DNA from: Nocardiopsis prasina DSM 43845
GTDB taxonomy: Bacteria; Actinomycetota; Actinomycetes; Streptosporangiales; Streptosporangiaceae
DNA length: 50,084 bases
NCBI RefSeq assembly: GCF_000341265.1
Contig: NZ_ANAE01000162.1
Coordinates: 73,411-123,494 of the forward strand
Reading direction: 5' to 3'
The translations under genes were made by a program, and so were the position numbers. Under the pieces are notes generated by a model. That model was given only the letters and a program-made list of their open reading frames with translations, had not been told where the DNA came from and searched no databases. Below are positions 1 to 11,227 of the stretch, in pieces. Each line of letters opens with the position of its first letter. Within the stretch, counting starts at the first letter, position 1.

Positions 1-774
1 GCGCTCGCGCTGCCGCTGGCCCTGGGCGCGCCGGTCGAGTACGCGGCCTTCGGCCCTCTCGCCGTGGTGGCCGCCGTGGCGGCGGTCGCCCCGCGCCTGG
101 GCCACCCCCTGGTCACGGCGGCCGAGATCCCCGCCGCCTCGTGGGCCGGGGTCGCCCTGCTGCTCACCGTCCTGAACGGCGGACGGCTGGAACTGGTGGC
201 CACGGCCCTGGCGGTGGTCGGGGTGATCAGCCTGGCCAGCGCGGTCCGGCCGAACCGGCGTTGGTACGCGGGGGTCGGAGCCGCGCTGATGTTCCTCGCC
301 CTGTGGACGGCCCTGGCGTCCTGGGAGGTCACCGTTCCGGAGGCGTACACGGCCCTGCCCGCGCTCGCCTTCCTGGTCATCGGCTGGGAGTGGTCGCGTA
401 AGGCCACCGGAACCCCGTCGAGCTGGCTCGCCTACGGCGGCGGGCTGGCGCTGCTCCTGGGTCCCACCGTGTGGGAGGTGCTGACGGGGGACGACATGGT
501 CTGGCGGGTCCCGGCCGTGCTGGCGGTGGGGCTGGCCGTCACCGTGTGGGGACTGCGGCAGCGTCTGAGCGCCGCCCTGGTGCTCGGCGGCCTCGCGCTG
601 CTCGTCACGTCGCTGCGGGCCTTCGGGCCGCCCCTGTGGGAGCTGAGCCAGCTGACTCCCAACTGGCTCCCGTTCGCGGCGATCGGCGCGGTGCTGCTGT
701 TCGTGGGCGCTCGCTACGAGGCCAGTCTCGCCCGCCTGCGCCGGGTCGGGAGGTACCTCTCCCAGCTGCGGTAG
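1..774 (+). CDS. Polytopic membrane protein, C-terminal part
   Basis: The reading frame is open from the first base, so the gene starts upstream of the window and only about 257 C-terminal residues are seen. They form a run of hydrophobic, Ala/Leu/Val/Trp-rich segments separated by short Arg-rich loops, which suggests at least six or seven membrane spans. The protein ends in a basic, probably cytoplasmic tail (GARYEASLARLRRVGRYLSQLR-like). That tail recalls the end of very large actinobacterial membrane proteins of unknown function, but this is only memory of the pattern. A strong hairpin follows 28 bases after the stop. No function can be assigned. Confidence 0.75.
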   Translation, partial: ALALPLALGAPVEYAAFGPLAVVAAVAAVAPRLGHPLVTAAEIPAASWAGVALLLTVLNGGRLELVATALAVVGVISLASAVRPNRRWYAGVGAALMFLALWTALASWEVTVPEAYTALPALAFLVIGWEWSRKATGTPSSWLAYGGGLALLLGPTVWEVLTGDDMVWRVPAVLAVGLAVTVWGLRQRLSAALVLGGLALLVTSLRAFGPPLWELSQLTPNWLPFAAIGAVLLFVGARYEASLARLRRVGRYLSQLR

Positions 775-801
775 GCGGCGACGGCGGGCACCGGACGAAA
801 G

Positions 802-840
802 GGGTGCGCCCGCCCCACGTTCAGTGGGACGGGCGCACCC
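802..840. terminator. Hairpin after membrane protein gene
   Basis: Arms 802-818 and 824-840 pair over 17 positions with a single C/A mismatch and a five-base loop (GTTCA). It lies 28 bases beyond the stop of the preceding gene. No U-run follows, as is usual in high-GC actinobacteria. The region from 841 to 1037 shows nothing else I can support. Confidence 0.7.
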
Positions 841-1037
841 GACTGCTCGGTCCGGTTCCACCGGACCCGGCTAGGCCGTGTCCGGTGGATGCTGCCCGTT
901 GCGAGCGGTGCGTCCAGTGGTGCCGGGGCAGGGCCGAAGAGGGAGTCGTCCCCGGTTCGGCTGTCGACCGAGGAGAACGCCGCGCCGGTGCCGCCGGGGC
1001 GACGCGCGGCGGGGCGTGTGTCCGCCGAACACGACCC

Positions 1038-2396
1038 CTAGGTCTCCAGCATCTCGGTGACCAGGGCGGCGATGGGTGAGCGCTCGGAGCGGGTCAGGGT
1101 CACGTGGGAGAAGAGCGGGTGACCCTTGAGCTTCTCGATCACCGCGACGACCCCGTCGTGGCGGCCCACCCGCAGGTTGTCGCGCTGGGCGATGTCGTGG
1201 GTGAGGACCACCCGCGAGTTCTCACCCAGCCGGGACAGCACGGTCAGCAGCACGTTGCGTTCCAGAGACTGCGCCTCGTCGACGATCACGAAGGCGTCGT
1301 GCAGCGAGCGGCCCCGGATGTGCGTGAGCGGCAGGACCTCCAGCATCCCCCGGTCCACGATCTCCTCGATCACGTCCTCGCTGGTCACGGCGGAGAGGGT
1401 GTCGTGCACCGCCTGGCCCCAGGGCGTCATCTTGTCGTTCTCGCTGCCCGGCAGGTAGCCGAGCTCCTGGCCGCCCACCGCGTACAGCGGCCGGAACACC
1501 ATCACCTTGCGGTGCTGGGCGCGCTCCAGGACGGCCTCCAGACCGGCGCACAGCGCCAGCGCCGACTTCCCGGTGCCCGCGCGACCACCAAGGGAGACGA
1601 TGCCGACGTCCGGGTCGGTGAGCAGGTCCAGGGCGATCCGCTGCTCGGCGCTGCGCCCCTTCAGACCGAACACGTCCCGGTCCCCGCGCACCACCTTGAC
1701 CGACTTGTCCGCCTGGACCCGGCCCAGCGCCTTGCCCTGCTCCGAGACCAGGACCAGACCGGTGTGGCAGGGCAGGTCCCTGGCCTGCTCGATCTCGCTC
1801 TCACCGGCGGAGAACAGTTCGCCGATGTTGTGGGCGGGCACGTCCAGCTCCGCCATCCCGGTCCACCCGTGCTCGATGGCGAGCTCGGCCCGGTACTCGT
1901 CGGCCGGGAGACCGATCGAGGAGGCCTTGATCCGCATCGGCAGATCCTTGCTCACCAGGACGACCGAGCTCTCCTCCTCGCCCTCCGCCTGGAGGTTGCG
2001 GGCCACCGTGAGGATCCGGGTGTCGTTGTCACCGAGCCGGAATCCCGCGGGCAGGATCGTCGGATCGCTGTGGTTGAGCTCCACCCGGAGCGTGCCGCCC
2101 TGTTCGTTCACCGGGACGGCCACGTCCAGACGGCCGTGGGCGACCCTCAGGTCGTCCAGTCGACGCAGGGCGTTGCGAGCGAAGTATCCGAGTTCCGGGT
2201 GGTGACGCTTGCTCTCCAGCTCGGTGATCACCACCACGGGGATGACGACCTCGTGTTCGGCGAACCGGGCCATGGCCATCGGGTCGGCGAGCAGGACGCT
2301 GGTGTCGAGCACGTAGACGCGCTTACCCTCCACCGCCTCCACATCGGGGGCGGTGGGGGGCTGGGTGTCGCGGTGATCGGTCGAGGAACTAGCCAC
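1038..2396 (-). CDS. phoH2: PIN domain-PhoH family ATPase (PhoH2 type)
   Basis: This 452-residue protein has an N-terminal PIN ribonuclease-like domain (DTSVLL with Asp31, later DNDTRIL) and a C-terminal PhoH P-loop ATPase domain with Walker [13 protein letters not shown] and Walker [11 protein letters not shown]. The family, studied as PhoH2 in mycobacteria, combines RNA unwinding and sequence-specific RNA cleavage. The start is GTG at 2394-2396, with GGGGAG five bases upstream. It lies downstream of the prenyl synthase on the same strand, and phoH2 (Rv1095) and a short prenyl synthase (Rv1086) are also close in M. tuberculosis. Domain order and length match the family. No cognate antitoxin-like PhoAT reading frame was identified directly upstream. 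Confidence 0.93.
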   Translation of the reverse strand: MASSSTDHRDTQPPTAPDVEAVEGKRVYVLDTSVLLADPMAMARFAEHEVVIPVVVITELESKRHHPELGYFARNALRRLDDLRVAHGRLDVAVPVNEQGGTLRVELNHSDPTILPAGFRLGDNDTRILTVARNLQAEGEEESSVVLVSKDLPMRIKASSIGLPADEYRAELAIEHGWTGMAELDVPAHNIGELFSAGESEIEQARDLPCHTGLVLVSEQGKALGRVQADKSVKVVRGDRDVFGLKGRSAEQRIALDLLTDPDVGIVSLGGRAGTGKSALALCAGLEAVLERAQHRKVMVFRPLYAVGGQELGYLPGSENDKMTPWGQAVHDTLSAVTSEDVIEEIVDRGMLEVLPLTHIRGRSLHDAFVIVDEAQSLERNVLLTVLSRLGENSRVVLTHDIAQRDNLRVGRHDGVVAVIEKLKGHPLFSHVTLTRSERSPIAALVTEMLET

Positions 2397-2640
2397 TCGT
2401 TCTCCCCTTGGGCACCGCGTGGGTGCCCTGCTGTCACGGGATCATGGAGGACCGGGACCAGGCCCACGAGGGCCGGTTCCGGCCCTCCTCTTCGATATCC
2501 CGCCGTGGCGGAGAAGATCAACGAGACGGGGCCTCCCGAACGGATGGACGAACGCCATCCGCTGTTTTCGACGCTACGCGGCCGAGAGCCCGTTTTCCAG
2601 GTCCCTTGCCCACCAACCGGTGAACTCCGCGTTACGGACC

Positions 2641-2680
2641 CGCCGTGGACAGACACGGCGCGCCCCGCGGAACGGGGGCG
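2641..2680. terminator. Two adjacent small hairpins after prenyl synthase
   Basis: CGCCGTG at 2641-2647 pairs with CACGGCG at 2654-2660, and CGCCCC at 2661-2666 pairs with GGGGCG at 2675-2680. They sit just past the stop of the prenyl synthase, between it and phoH2. The rest of the 306-base gap (2397-2702) contains the phoH2 ribosome binding site and no other recognisable gene. Confidence 0.4.
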
Positions 2681-2702
2681 GGTGGGAACGTGGGGCCGGG
2701 GT

Positions 2703-3464
2703 TCAGGAGCCGAAGCGCCGGTTGCGCGCGCCGTAGGCACGCAGCGCGCGCAGGAAGTCCACTCTGCGGAACGCGGGCCAGAAGACCTCGCAGAAGTAGA
2801 ACTCCGAGTGCACGCTCTGCCAGAGCATGAAACCCGAGAGACGCTGCTCGCCGGAGGTACGGATGAGCAGGTCCGGGTCGGGTTGTCCGCGCGTGTAGAG
2901 ATGCCGGGCGATGTCCTCGATGTCCAGGCGCTCTGCCAGCTCCTGGATACCGGTGCCCTTGGCCGCCTCCTCCTGGAGGAGGGACCGAACCGCATCAGCG
3001 ATCTCACGTCTACCTCCATACCCGACGGCGACGTTGACAACCAGACCCGGGTTGCCGGATGTGGCCTCTTCCGCCTCTTTCAGGGCACGGGCAGTGGAAT
3101 CGGGCAGGACGTCGAGCGCTCCGACGGGGCGCGTGTTCCAGCCCTCCTGGCGCAGCCGCGCGATGGTCTCCTCGATGATGCGCACGAGGGGACCCAGCTC
3201 GTTCTCGTCGCGGGTGAGGTTGTCCGTGGACAGCATCCACAACGTGACGACCTGCACACCGACTTCGTTGCACCAGCCGAGCACGTCGAAGATCTTGTTC
3301 GCCCCGGCCTGGTGACCTTGCTCGGCGCCCGGGAGACCGCTGCTCTTGGCCCAGCGCCGGTTGCCGTCCATGGCCACACCGACGTGCCTGGGAATCTCCT
3401 GGCTGGTCAGGCCGCGTTCGAGACGCCGCTCATACAGCCAGTACAGGGGGTCACGGAGCCCCAT
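2703..3464 (-). CDS. uppS: Short-chain cis-prenyl diphosphate synthase (UppS family)
   Basis: This 253-residue enzyme condenses isopentenyl diphosphate units in the cis configuration to make polyprenyl carriers for cell-wall synthesis. The substrate-binding motif HVGVAMDGNRRWAK has the catalytic Asp at residue 33, and the C-terminal signatures RTSGEQRLSGFMLWQ and EFYFCEVFWPAF are present. The variant DGNRRW (rather than DGNGRW) and the N-terminal sequence DPLYWLYERRL resemble the M. tuberculosis Rv1086 Z-farnesyl diphosphate synthase rather than the long-chain Rv2361c, so the product may be a C15 compound. That chain-length call is inference. ATG at 3464 is preceded by AGAGG eight bases upstream. 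The ECF sigma gene lies 93 bases upstream on the same strand. Confidence 0.92.
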   Translation of the reverse strand: MGLRDPLYWLYERRLERGLTSQEIPRHVGVAMDGNRRWAKSSGLPGAEQGHQAGANKIFDVLGWCNEVGVQVVTLWMLSTDNLTRDENELGPLVRIIEETIARLRQEGWNTRPVGALDVLPDSTARALKEAEEATSGNPGLVVNVAVGYGGRREIADAVRSLLQEEAAKGTGIQELAERLDIEDIARHLYTRGQPDPDLLIRTSGEQRLSGFMLWQSVHSEFYFCEVFWPAFRRVDFLRALRAYGARNRRFGS

Positions 3465-3557
3465 TGGCGAAACCTCTCAGAGCTGGATCATGGGACGGCG
3501 CACTCCTGTGACGGATGTGCCGACGGGGATTCCTCCAGAGTAGTTCGCCCGTGGACG

Positions 3558-4169
3558 TCACGTCACGGCGAGCGATTTACGCACGTGTTTGCGGCCCTGG
3601 TGGATGCGGGACTTCACCGTTCCCAGGGCGAGGTTCAGCTCCGAGGCGATCTCGTTGTAGTCCATCTGGCACAGGTCGCGGAGCACCAAAGGTGCCACGA
3701 GGTTGGGGCGGTCCTTCTCCAGCTGGTCCAGCGCCTCCAGCAGGTCGATCCGCGAACCGGCGATGACGCTGGTGGTGCGCGGGTCCGACTGGTGCGGCAT
3801 GCGCTCGGCCTCGGTGGGGAACTCGGCGGAACGACGCTTCATAGAGCGGTAGGTCTGGCGGGCGGAGTTGGACACCACGGTGTAGAGCCACGTGGTGAAG
3901 AGGGAGTCGCCCTTGAAGCTGTCGATCTTGCGGGCGACCCGCAGGAGCGCGTCCTGGCAGGCCTCCTCGGCGTCCTGGCGGTAGGGAAGGAACCGGGCGC
4001 AGCGGCGCAGCACCTCGGGCTGGATGCGACGCAGGAGGTCGTCCAGGGCCACGGCGTCACCGTGTTTGGCGCGGCGCGCGAGCTCCTCCAGTTCCTCGTC
4101 CACGTTGCTGGCCACCCGGCGCCGGGGGGTGGGGGTCTCCTCGTTCTCCGAGTTGTCACTACTGTGCAT
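3558..4169 (-). CDS. ECF-type RNA polymerase sigma factor
   Basis: This 203-residue protein has a sigma-2 domain (LPYRQDAEEACQDALLRVARKI, then TTWLYTVVSNSARQTYR) and a sigma-4 domain with a helix-turn-helix (MDYNEIASELNLALGTVKSRIHQGRKHVRKSL). The N-terminal about 25 residues form a polar extension. There is no anti-sigma gene next door. Instead a membrane Ser/Thr kinase is transcribed divergently from 4484, which suggests control by phosphorylation as in the Vibrio EcfP/PknT and Xanthomonas EcfK/PknS systems. The acidic residues of region 2.2 (DAEE...QD) are intact here, unlike the published account of EcfP, so the same mechanism cannot be assumed. ATG at 4167-4169 has GGAAGAG upstream. Confidence 0.93.
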   Translation of the reverse strand: MHSSDNSENEETPTPRRRVASNVDEELEELARRAKHGDAVALDDLLRRIQPEVLRRCARFLPYRQDAEEACQDALLRVARKIDSFKGDSLFTTWLYTVVSNSARQTYRSMKRRSAEFPTEAERMPHQSDPRTTSVIAGSRIDLLEALDQLEKDRPNLVAPLVLRDLCQMDYNEIASELNLALGTVKSRIHQGRKHVRKSLAVT

Positions 4170-4483
4170 GGCTCATTCTCTTCCTGGCTTGCGACAGACG
4201 TCCGATCGTCCGTACGAACGCGTACGCGCCCACTTATGAGAGGGTCACACGTCAATGGGACGTCTATGAGCCCCGTTCGGCTCCCGCCTCACGAATCCTC
4301 ACGATCTCCGCCCCGTGGTGCACATGGCGCACGGAACTCGAAGGGCACCTCCAGTCTCCATGCCCCGAAGGCGTCGACGATACCCGGGGGAGGGGATCAT
4401 ATCCACGGAAGTCAACGTGAAGGCGCAGATGGTGTATTAGTGGGCAACGACCGCGTATTCACCCCCGACAGACCGAGGCGAAG
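4170..4483. promoter_or_regulatory. Divergent intergenic region between sigma factor and kinase
   Basis: This 314-base gap holds both promoters. It contains a palindrome-rich stretch (CGTACGAACGCGTACG near 4210) and AT-richer DNA near 4425-4460 upstream of the kinase. I cannot assign -35/-10 elements with confidence. No gene is seen; the long frame running through the region is antisense to three real genes. Confidence 0.35.
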
Positions 4484-5851
4484 ATGAGCCAACCGGAGGC
4501 CTTCGGACGTTACCGCGTCATCAGGCGCCTGGGTTCCGGTTCCTTCGCCACAGTCTGGCTGGCGCAGGACGATCTGCTGAACTACCCGGTGGCCATCAAG
4601 GTACTCGCCGAGAACTGGGCGCACCAGATGGACATCCAGCACCGTTTCCTGGAGGAGGCGCGCATCCTGCGCCAGACCGACTCCACGTGGCTGGTGGCCG
4701 TCCACGACGTCGACGTGCTGCCCGACGGACGCCCGTACATGGTGATGACCTACGCCGACCAGGGCAGTGTCGCCGATCTCATCCACCGAGGTCAGCTGCC
4801 CCTGGACGAGGCGCTGCGGCTGCTCACGGAGATCGGTCAGGGCATCACCGTGCTGCACGGCCACGGCACGATCCACCGGGACATCAAACCCTCGAACGTG
4901 CTCCTCCAGTCCTCCCCCGTGGGCCAGCGCGTGCTCGTGGCCGACCTCGGCTTCGCGAAGGCGATCGACGAGGCGTCCGGTTTCACGGCGGCCGCGGGAA
5001 CGCCCGGGTACATGTCCCCCGAGCAGAGCATCCCCGGCGGCGACCTCGACGTGCGCTCCGACGTGTACTCGCTGGGCGCGGTCGCCTACGAGCTCATCAC
5101 GGGACGCCCGCCGTCCCGGCCTCCGGTGAGGGTGGCACCTGGCCGGATTCGGCCAGGTTTGCCTCCGGCGCTGGACGAACTGATCCTGTCCGCGCTGTCC
5201 GTGGACCGGGAGAGCCGCCCGGCCGACGCCAAGACCTTCACCGACCGGGTCCGTGCCATCCGTATGGCGCCCAACATGCCCGAGGACTCGTCCTGGTGGC
5301 GCCGCTACCGTATGCCCTGGCAGCGGGCGGGCGCCCTGGTCCTGGCCTGCGGGCTGCTCGTCGCGGGGGTCACCTCGTCCCTGGGGGCGCCCGGCATGGC
5401 GCTGACCACCGTGCGCAACTCCGCCATGGAGATGCGCGTGGACGTGCCCTCGGTGTGGGCGCGGGAGTTCCACACCGACCACGACGCCCGCGACTCCGTG
5501 ACCGATGCCGGAGCGGGGCAGGGGTTGCTGGCCGCCACCGACGTGGACGACTGGCACTCCACCAACGTCCCCTCGTACGGGGTGTACGCGACCGTGGTCC
5601 CCGGGGCGCCGAACCTGGACACCGTCGCGGACACCAAACCCTGCCCGGGGCAGCCGGAGGAGCGGGCGATCAACGACGGCGACTGGCAGGGCATGGTCTG
5701 GGAGTGGCCCGAGTGCAACGGCAACGGCGCTTTCGCCTCCGTCGCCGTGCACCCGCCGGACACCCCCAAGACCGTGTACCTGGAAATCCGCCAGCCCGAC
5801 TACCGTCCCGACGTCGTGGACGAGATCGTCGAGGGCATTGAGCTGCTGTGA
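4484..5851 (+). CDS. Membrane Ser/Thr protein kinase with extracytoplasmic sensor-like domain
   Basis: Residues about 8-265 form a Hanks-type kinase domain. It has glycine loop GSGSFATV (17-24), invariant Lys39 in VAIK, catalytic HRDIKPSN near 132, and DLG in place of DFG, followed by GTPGYMSPEQ and the subdomain IX Asp in RSDVYSLGAVAYEL. One membrane span follows at roughly 288-308, then an exported domain of about 150 residues. That domain contains two Cys (in TKPCPGQ and EWPECNG) that could form a disulfide. It has no PASTA repeats and I do not recognise its family. The divergent ECF sigma factor is the obvious candidate substrate (inference). ATG at 4484 has GAGG five bases upstream. Confidence 0.93.
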   Translation: MSQPEAFGRYRVIRRLGSGSFATVWLAQDDLLNYPVAIKVLAENWAHQMDIQHRFLEEARILRQTDSTWLVAVHDVDVLPDGRPYMVMTYADQGSVADLIHRGQLPLDEALRLLTEIGQGITVLHGHGTIHRDIKPSNVLLQSSPVGQRVLVADLGFAKAIDEASGFTAAAGTPGYMSPEQSIPGGDLDVRSDVYSLGAVAYELITGRPPSRPPVRVAPGRIRPGLPPALDELILSALSVDRESRPADAKTFTDRVRAIRMAPNMPEDSSWWRRYRMPWQRAGALVLACGLLVAGVTSSLGAPGMALTTVRNSAMEMRVDVPSVWAREFHTDHDARDSVTDAGAGQGLLAATDVDDWHSTNVPSYGVYATVVPGAPNLDTVADTKPCPGQPEERAINDGDWQGMVWEWPECNGNGAFASVAVHPPDTPKTVYLEIRQPDYRPDVVDEIVEGIELL

Positions 5852-5939
5852 CCCTTTGGGGTCCGCCTCTTCACCTCGAAATGCGCGGCGTCGGACGAAT
5901 GTGGTTCGTATTTCAACCAAAAGCCGGACTTGAGGCCGA

Positions 5940-7973
<2,034 letters not shown>

Positions 7974-8017
7974 GGTTCCACTGTGCCACTCCGGTGCCGG
8001 GTGCGCGGGCCCCGGTC

Positions 8018-9022
8018 TCAGGAGGAGAGGGTGATCTCCGTGCCCAGCCCGCGCTCGCGGGCGGCGTCGAGCAGGAGACGGCCGACGGCGGCGTCCTCCA
8101 GGCCGACGCCCACCGAGTTGAACACGGTGATCTGGCGGTCCGAGGTGCGTCCGGGGTGCTGGCCGCCGACCACTCCGGCGAGTTCGAGGGAGCAGTCCTC
8201 GGCGGTGATCGCGCCCTCGGCCACGGCGTGCGCGACGTCCCCGGACTCGTGCAGGGCGGCCGGGGCGGAGTCCACCACGAGGAGGCCGGAGTCCCGGGCT
8301 GCGGCGAGGACGGCGGCGTCCACCTCGCGGTGGTCGGTCCTGGGCGGCGATCCCACCACGTTCAGGTGCTGTCCCGGGCGCAACCAGGCACCCTCCACCA
8401 GCGGTTCCCGGGACGGGGTCACCGTGCAGACGACGTCGGCGCCCTCCACGACCTCGCGGGGTGAGGCGGCGGCGACCACCTCCAGGCCGGGTGCCTGCTC
8501 GGCCACCGCGCGGCGGAGCCCCTCGACCGTGGCGGCGGAGCGGGACCACACCAGGACCCGGTCCGGGTCGCGTTCGTCGGCGAGGGCGACCACGTGTGCG
8601 GCGGCCAGGGGGCCGGCGCCGACGATCCCCAGGGTGTCCCAGCCCCGACGGGCCAGGTGTCGGGTGGCCACGCGGGTGGTGGCCGCGGTGCGCAGCCGGG
8701 TGGGGACCGCGCCGTCCAGGATCGCGAGGGGCCCGCCGGTCTCGGCGTCGGCCAGGACCACCACCGACTGCTGGGTGGGGAGTCCGCGCTCGCGGTTGCC
8801 CGGGATGTCACTGAGGAGTTTGCTCGCGGCCAGGCCCGCGCTCCCGAGGAGCCCGACCATGGGGACGAACTGGGCGTCGTGCCCCGCCAGCCGCGCGGGT
8901 TCCGCGTGGGGCTGCGCGGCCCGGCCCTCGGCGAGGTCGGCGAAGGCGGTCTCCACGGCGTCGGCCACCTGGCGCGGTGTGACGAGTCCGGTGAGTTCGG
9001 AACGGGTGAGGATGAGCGTCAT
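8018..9022 (-). CDS. Ornithine cyclodeaminase / mu-crystallin family dehydrogenase
   Basis: This 334-residue protein has the Rossmann NAD(P) motif [12 protein letters not shown] and the family pattern around [20 protein letters not shown] and [14 protein letters not shown]. Members include ornithine cyclodeaminase, L-alanine dehydrogenase, and ketimine reductases such as pyrroline-2-carboxylate reductase. The exact substrate cannot be chosen from sequence. I chose ATG at 9020-9022 because GGAGAAGG lies a few bases upstream and the preceding 11 codons are not family-like. The FCD-type GntR regulator lies 95 bases upstream on the same strand, so an amino- or imino-acid inducible unit is plausible. 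Confidence 0.88.
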   Translation of the reverse strand: MTLILTRSELTGLVTPRQVADAVETAFADLAEGRAAQPHAEPARLAGHDAQFVPMVGLLGSAGLAASKLLSDIPGNRERGLPTQQSVVVLADAETGGPLAILDGAVPTRLRTAATTRVATRHLARRGWDTLGIVGAGPLAAAHVVALADERDPDRVLVWSRSAATVEGLRRAVAEQAPGLEVVAAASPREVVEGADVVCTVTPSREPLVEGAWLRPGQHLNVVGSPPRTDHREVDAAVLAAARDSGLLVVDSAPAALHESGDVAHAVAEGAITAEDCSLELAGVVGGQHPGRTSDRQITVFNSVGVGLEDAAVGRLLLDAARERGLGTEITLSS

Positions 9023-9117
9023 CGTTGCCTTCTCCGTGGGTCCACTGCGGTCCATTAGCGGTATACCACTGATCCGGGCACGCGGACACCCCTCGGACGG
9101 CGCCCCACCGCGCGGGG

Positions 9118-9816
9118 CTACCTCCGTTGGCGGGTACGGGTGACGTCCACCGGATCGAACCGCTCCCAGGTGTCGGCGACGGCCAGCGTGGGTTCGAGGC
9201 CGGCCACGATGTGCGCCCGATAGAGCGCGGCGGCCCCGTCGCCGTCCCCCGCCTCGATCAGTTCGAGCAGGCGGACGTGCTCATCGCGCTGCTCGCGGGT
9301 GTCACGGTGCTTGGTGAGGTGGAAGAGCCACTGCACACGGGAGTCCAGCGGGGCCATCATCCGCTGGAGGAGGGGATTGCCGCAGGCAGCCACCACAGCC
9401 CGGTGGAAACCCGCGTTGGCGGCGGCCGTGGCGGACTCGTCGTCCGCCTTCAGGGCGCGCTCGGCGTCGTCCAGGAGGTCGCGCATCCGACGCAGGTCGG
9501 CGTCGGTGCGACGAGTGGCCGCGAGGCGGGCGGCCAGGGTCTCCAGCTCCTCGCGAACCTCGAACAGGCGCACGATGTCCTCACGGGACCAACTGGCCAC
9601 CATGGCGCCCTGCCGGGGAACCAGGACGACCAGTCCCTCGGCCTCGAGCAGCCGCAGCGCCTCGCGCAACGGGACCCGGGAGACGCCGAGTTCGGCGGAG
9701 GCCTCGCGCTCCGTGATCCGGTGTCCGGGGAGCAGTTCGAGGTCGATGATGCGCGACCTGAGCTGGTCGTGCACCCGGTCGCGCAAGGAGGGGGCTCGGG
9801 AGGGCTCGGGCTGCAT
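9118..9816 (-). CDS. GntR family transcription regulator, FadR/FCD subfamily
   Basis: This 232-residue protein has an N-terminal winged helix (SLRDRVHDQLRSRIIDLELLPG, then ELGVSRVPLREALRLLEAEGLV) and an all-helical FCD ligand domain with metal-binding-type residues (FHRAVVAACGNPLL, later HVRLLELIEAGDG and YRAHI). FCD regulators usually sense small carboxylates or amino acids and repress neighbouring catabolic genes. The cyclodeaminase gene directly downstream is the likely target (inference). ATG at 9814-9816 is taken, with a G-run just upstream; the long upstream frame lacks family sequence. Confidence 0.9.
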   Translation of the reverse strand: MQPEPSRAPSLRDRVHDQLRSRIIDLELLPGHRITEREASAELGVSRVPLREALRLLEAEGLVVLVPRQGAMVASWSREDIVRLFEVREELETLAARLAATRRTDADLRRMRDLLDDAERALKADDESATAAANAGFHRAVVAACGNPLLQRMMAPLDSRVQWLFHLTKHRDTREQRDEHVRLLELIEAGDGDGAAALYRAHIVAGLEPTLAVADTWERFDPVDVTRTRQRR

Positions 9817-9899
9817 CCCCCCATGGTAGGCACTCCCCCGCCGGGCGGGTGTGCCCGCCCAGACCGCCCCCGCGGGTGCGCGGCGGGGGCGGGACCGGG

Positions 9900-10196
9900 T
9901 CAGGCCCTGGCGGAGGGGTCCTCCGTGGAGGAGGACGATCCGCCGGCGGCGGCCTCCACCCCGGAGGTCACCTCCTGGCCGTCCCTCTCCGCCGCCTCCT
10001 CGGCTTCCTCGGCCTCGGCGCGGGCCGAGACACCGCGCAGCTTGCCCATCAGGCTGCGCATCAGGAAGTACAGGCACACACCGATCGCGAAGATCGCGAG
10101 GAAGCCCATGACACCGGGTGTGACGGTGTCCTTGTCCAGCGCGAAGTCCTGGGCGAGCACCGTGGTGGACGCGAGAAGGGTGTTCATGTCGCTCAT
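9900..10196 (-). CDS. Small single-span membrane protein downstream of mca
   Basis: This 98-residue protein has one membrane segment (about 28-47, GVMGFLAIFAIGVCLYFLMRSL), then a basic patch and an acidic Ala/Glu-rich tail. Its ATG overlaps the mca stop in an ATGA, so the two are translationally coupled. A similar small membrane protein follows mca in M. tuberculosis (Rv1083) and other actinobacteria, which supports it being real, but its role is unknown. Confidence 0.85.
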   Translation of the reverse strand: MSDMNTLLASTTVLAQDFALDKDTVTPGVMGFLAIFAIGVCLYFLMRSLMGKLRGVSARAEAEEAEEAAERDGQEVTSGVEAAAGGSSSSTEDPSARA

Positions 10197-11071
10197 ACTC
10201 TCATTGCCTCGCGGACACCCGCGAAGAGGTCCTGCTCAGGGACCTCCGTGTCCACGAGGGAACGGACCAGGTGGTAGTCCTCGGTCGGCCACGCCTCAGC
10301 CACGACCTCGTTGGGCACGGCGAACCAGAAGCCGTTCGGGTCGATCTGGGTGGCGTGCGCCCGGAGGGCGTCGTGCGCGGTGTCGAAGTACTCACTGCAA
10401 CTCACGCGCGTGGTGATCTCCCAGCGCGGCCGCTCACGGTCCTTGAGGCGCTCCATCCACTCCTCGAAGGGGTTGTCCAGGCCGCGCTCGACCAGGATCT
10501 TCGCCAGGGCCTCGAACCGCTCGGGCGGGAACGAGACGAAGTAGTACAGCTTGAGGGGCTGCCAGGGGTCCCCGGCGTCGGGGTAGGCGTCCGGCTCCGC
10601 GGCGGCGTCGAAGGCGTGCATCGACACCTTGTGGGTCATGATGTGGTCGGGGTGCGGGTAGCCGCCGTTCTCGTCATAGGTGAGGATGACGTGCGGACGG
10701 AACCGGCGGATCGCGGCCACGAGGGGTTCGGCGCCCTCCTCCACCGAAAGGGTCGCGAAGCTGCCCTCGGGAAGCGGGGGAAGCGGGTCGCCCTCGGGCA
10801 GGCCGGAGTCGACGAAACCGGCGAACTCCTGCTCGACGCCCAGGATCTCGCGGGCGCGGTTCATCTCCTCGCGGCGCACCTCGGCGATGTTCTCGCGGAT
10901 CTCGGGGCGCTCCATCGCGGGGTTGAGGATGTCACCGCGTTCGCCACCGGTCATGGTGACGACCAGCACTTCCGCGCCCTCGCGCGCGTAGCGCGCCATG
11001 GTCGCGGCGCCCTTGCTGGACTCGTCATCGGGATGGGCATGGACGGCCATAAGCCGCAGACGCTCGGACAA
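10193..11071 (-). CDS. mca: Mycothiol S-conjugate amidase
   Basis: Mca cleaves mycothiol S-conjugates of electrophiles and drugs, releasing a cysteine conjugate (exported as mercapturate) and GlcN-inositol. The LmbE/PIG-L zinc motif AHPDDE is present, with His13 and Asp16, and the third ligand region is GGYPHPDHIMTHK. I place the start at TTG 11069-11071 because AAGGAG lies nine bases upstream. This gives an N-terminus (MSERLRLMAVHAHPDD) nearly identical to the mycobacterial enzyme and a 292-residue length close to its 288. The longer frame up to 11137 lacks such support. DUF4307 and greA are transcribed divergently. Confidence 0.95.
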   Translation of the reverse strand: MSERLRLMAVHAHPDDESSKGAATMARYAREGAEVLVVTMTGGERGDILNPAMERPEIRENIAEVRREEMNRAREILGVEQEFAGFVDSGLPEGDPLPPLPEGSFATLSVEEGAEPLVAAIRRFRPHVILTYDENGGYPHPDHIMTHKVSMHAFDAAAEPDAYPDAGDPWQPLKLYYFVSFPPERFEALAKILVERGLDNPFEEWMERLKDRERPRWEITTRVSCSEYFDTAHDALRAHATQIDPNGFWFAVPNEVVAEAWPTEDYHLVRSLVDTEVPEQDLFAGVREAMRV

Positions 11072-11227
11072 CGAAGGCTTCTCCTTGGCTCGGTCGACGG
11101 CCACTGCACGCGGCTGTCCGACACCACCCCGGGTCACGGCGTGGACGACTCACGTGCGGGCCGCGTAGGGGGGCTGTCAGGTCGGGGATATCTTAGACAA
11201 CACCGTCCCCTTGCTCGGAGATTCCCA

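Noticed and set aside
878..1060. Small frame after the first gene
   Set aside because: No ribosome binding site, Arg/Cys-rich composition, and it overlaps the phoH2 end.
1104..4487. Long plus-strand frame of 1127 codons
   Set aside because: It is antisense to phoH2, the prenyl synthase and the sigma factor, which have clear family motifs. Its translation is low-complexity, as expected for a mirror frame in high-GC DNA.
7974..8549. N-terminal extension of the DUF255 protein
   Set aside because: It overlaps the cyclodeaminase gene in another frame and is Arg/Gly/Pro-rich. The family's conserved N-terminus begins at 7973.
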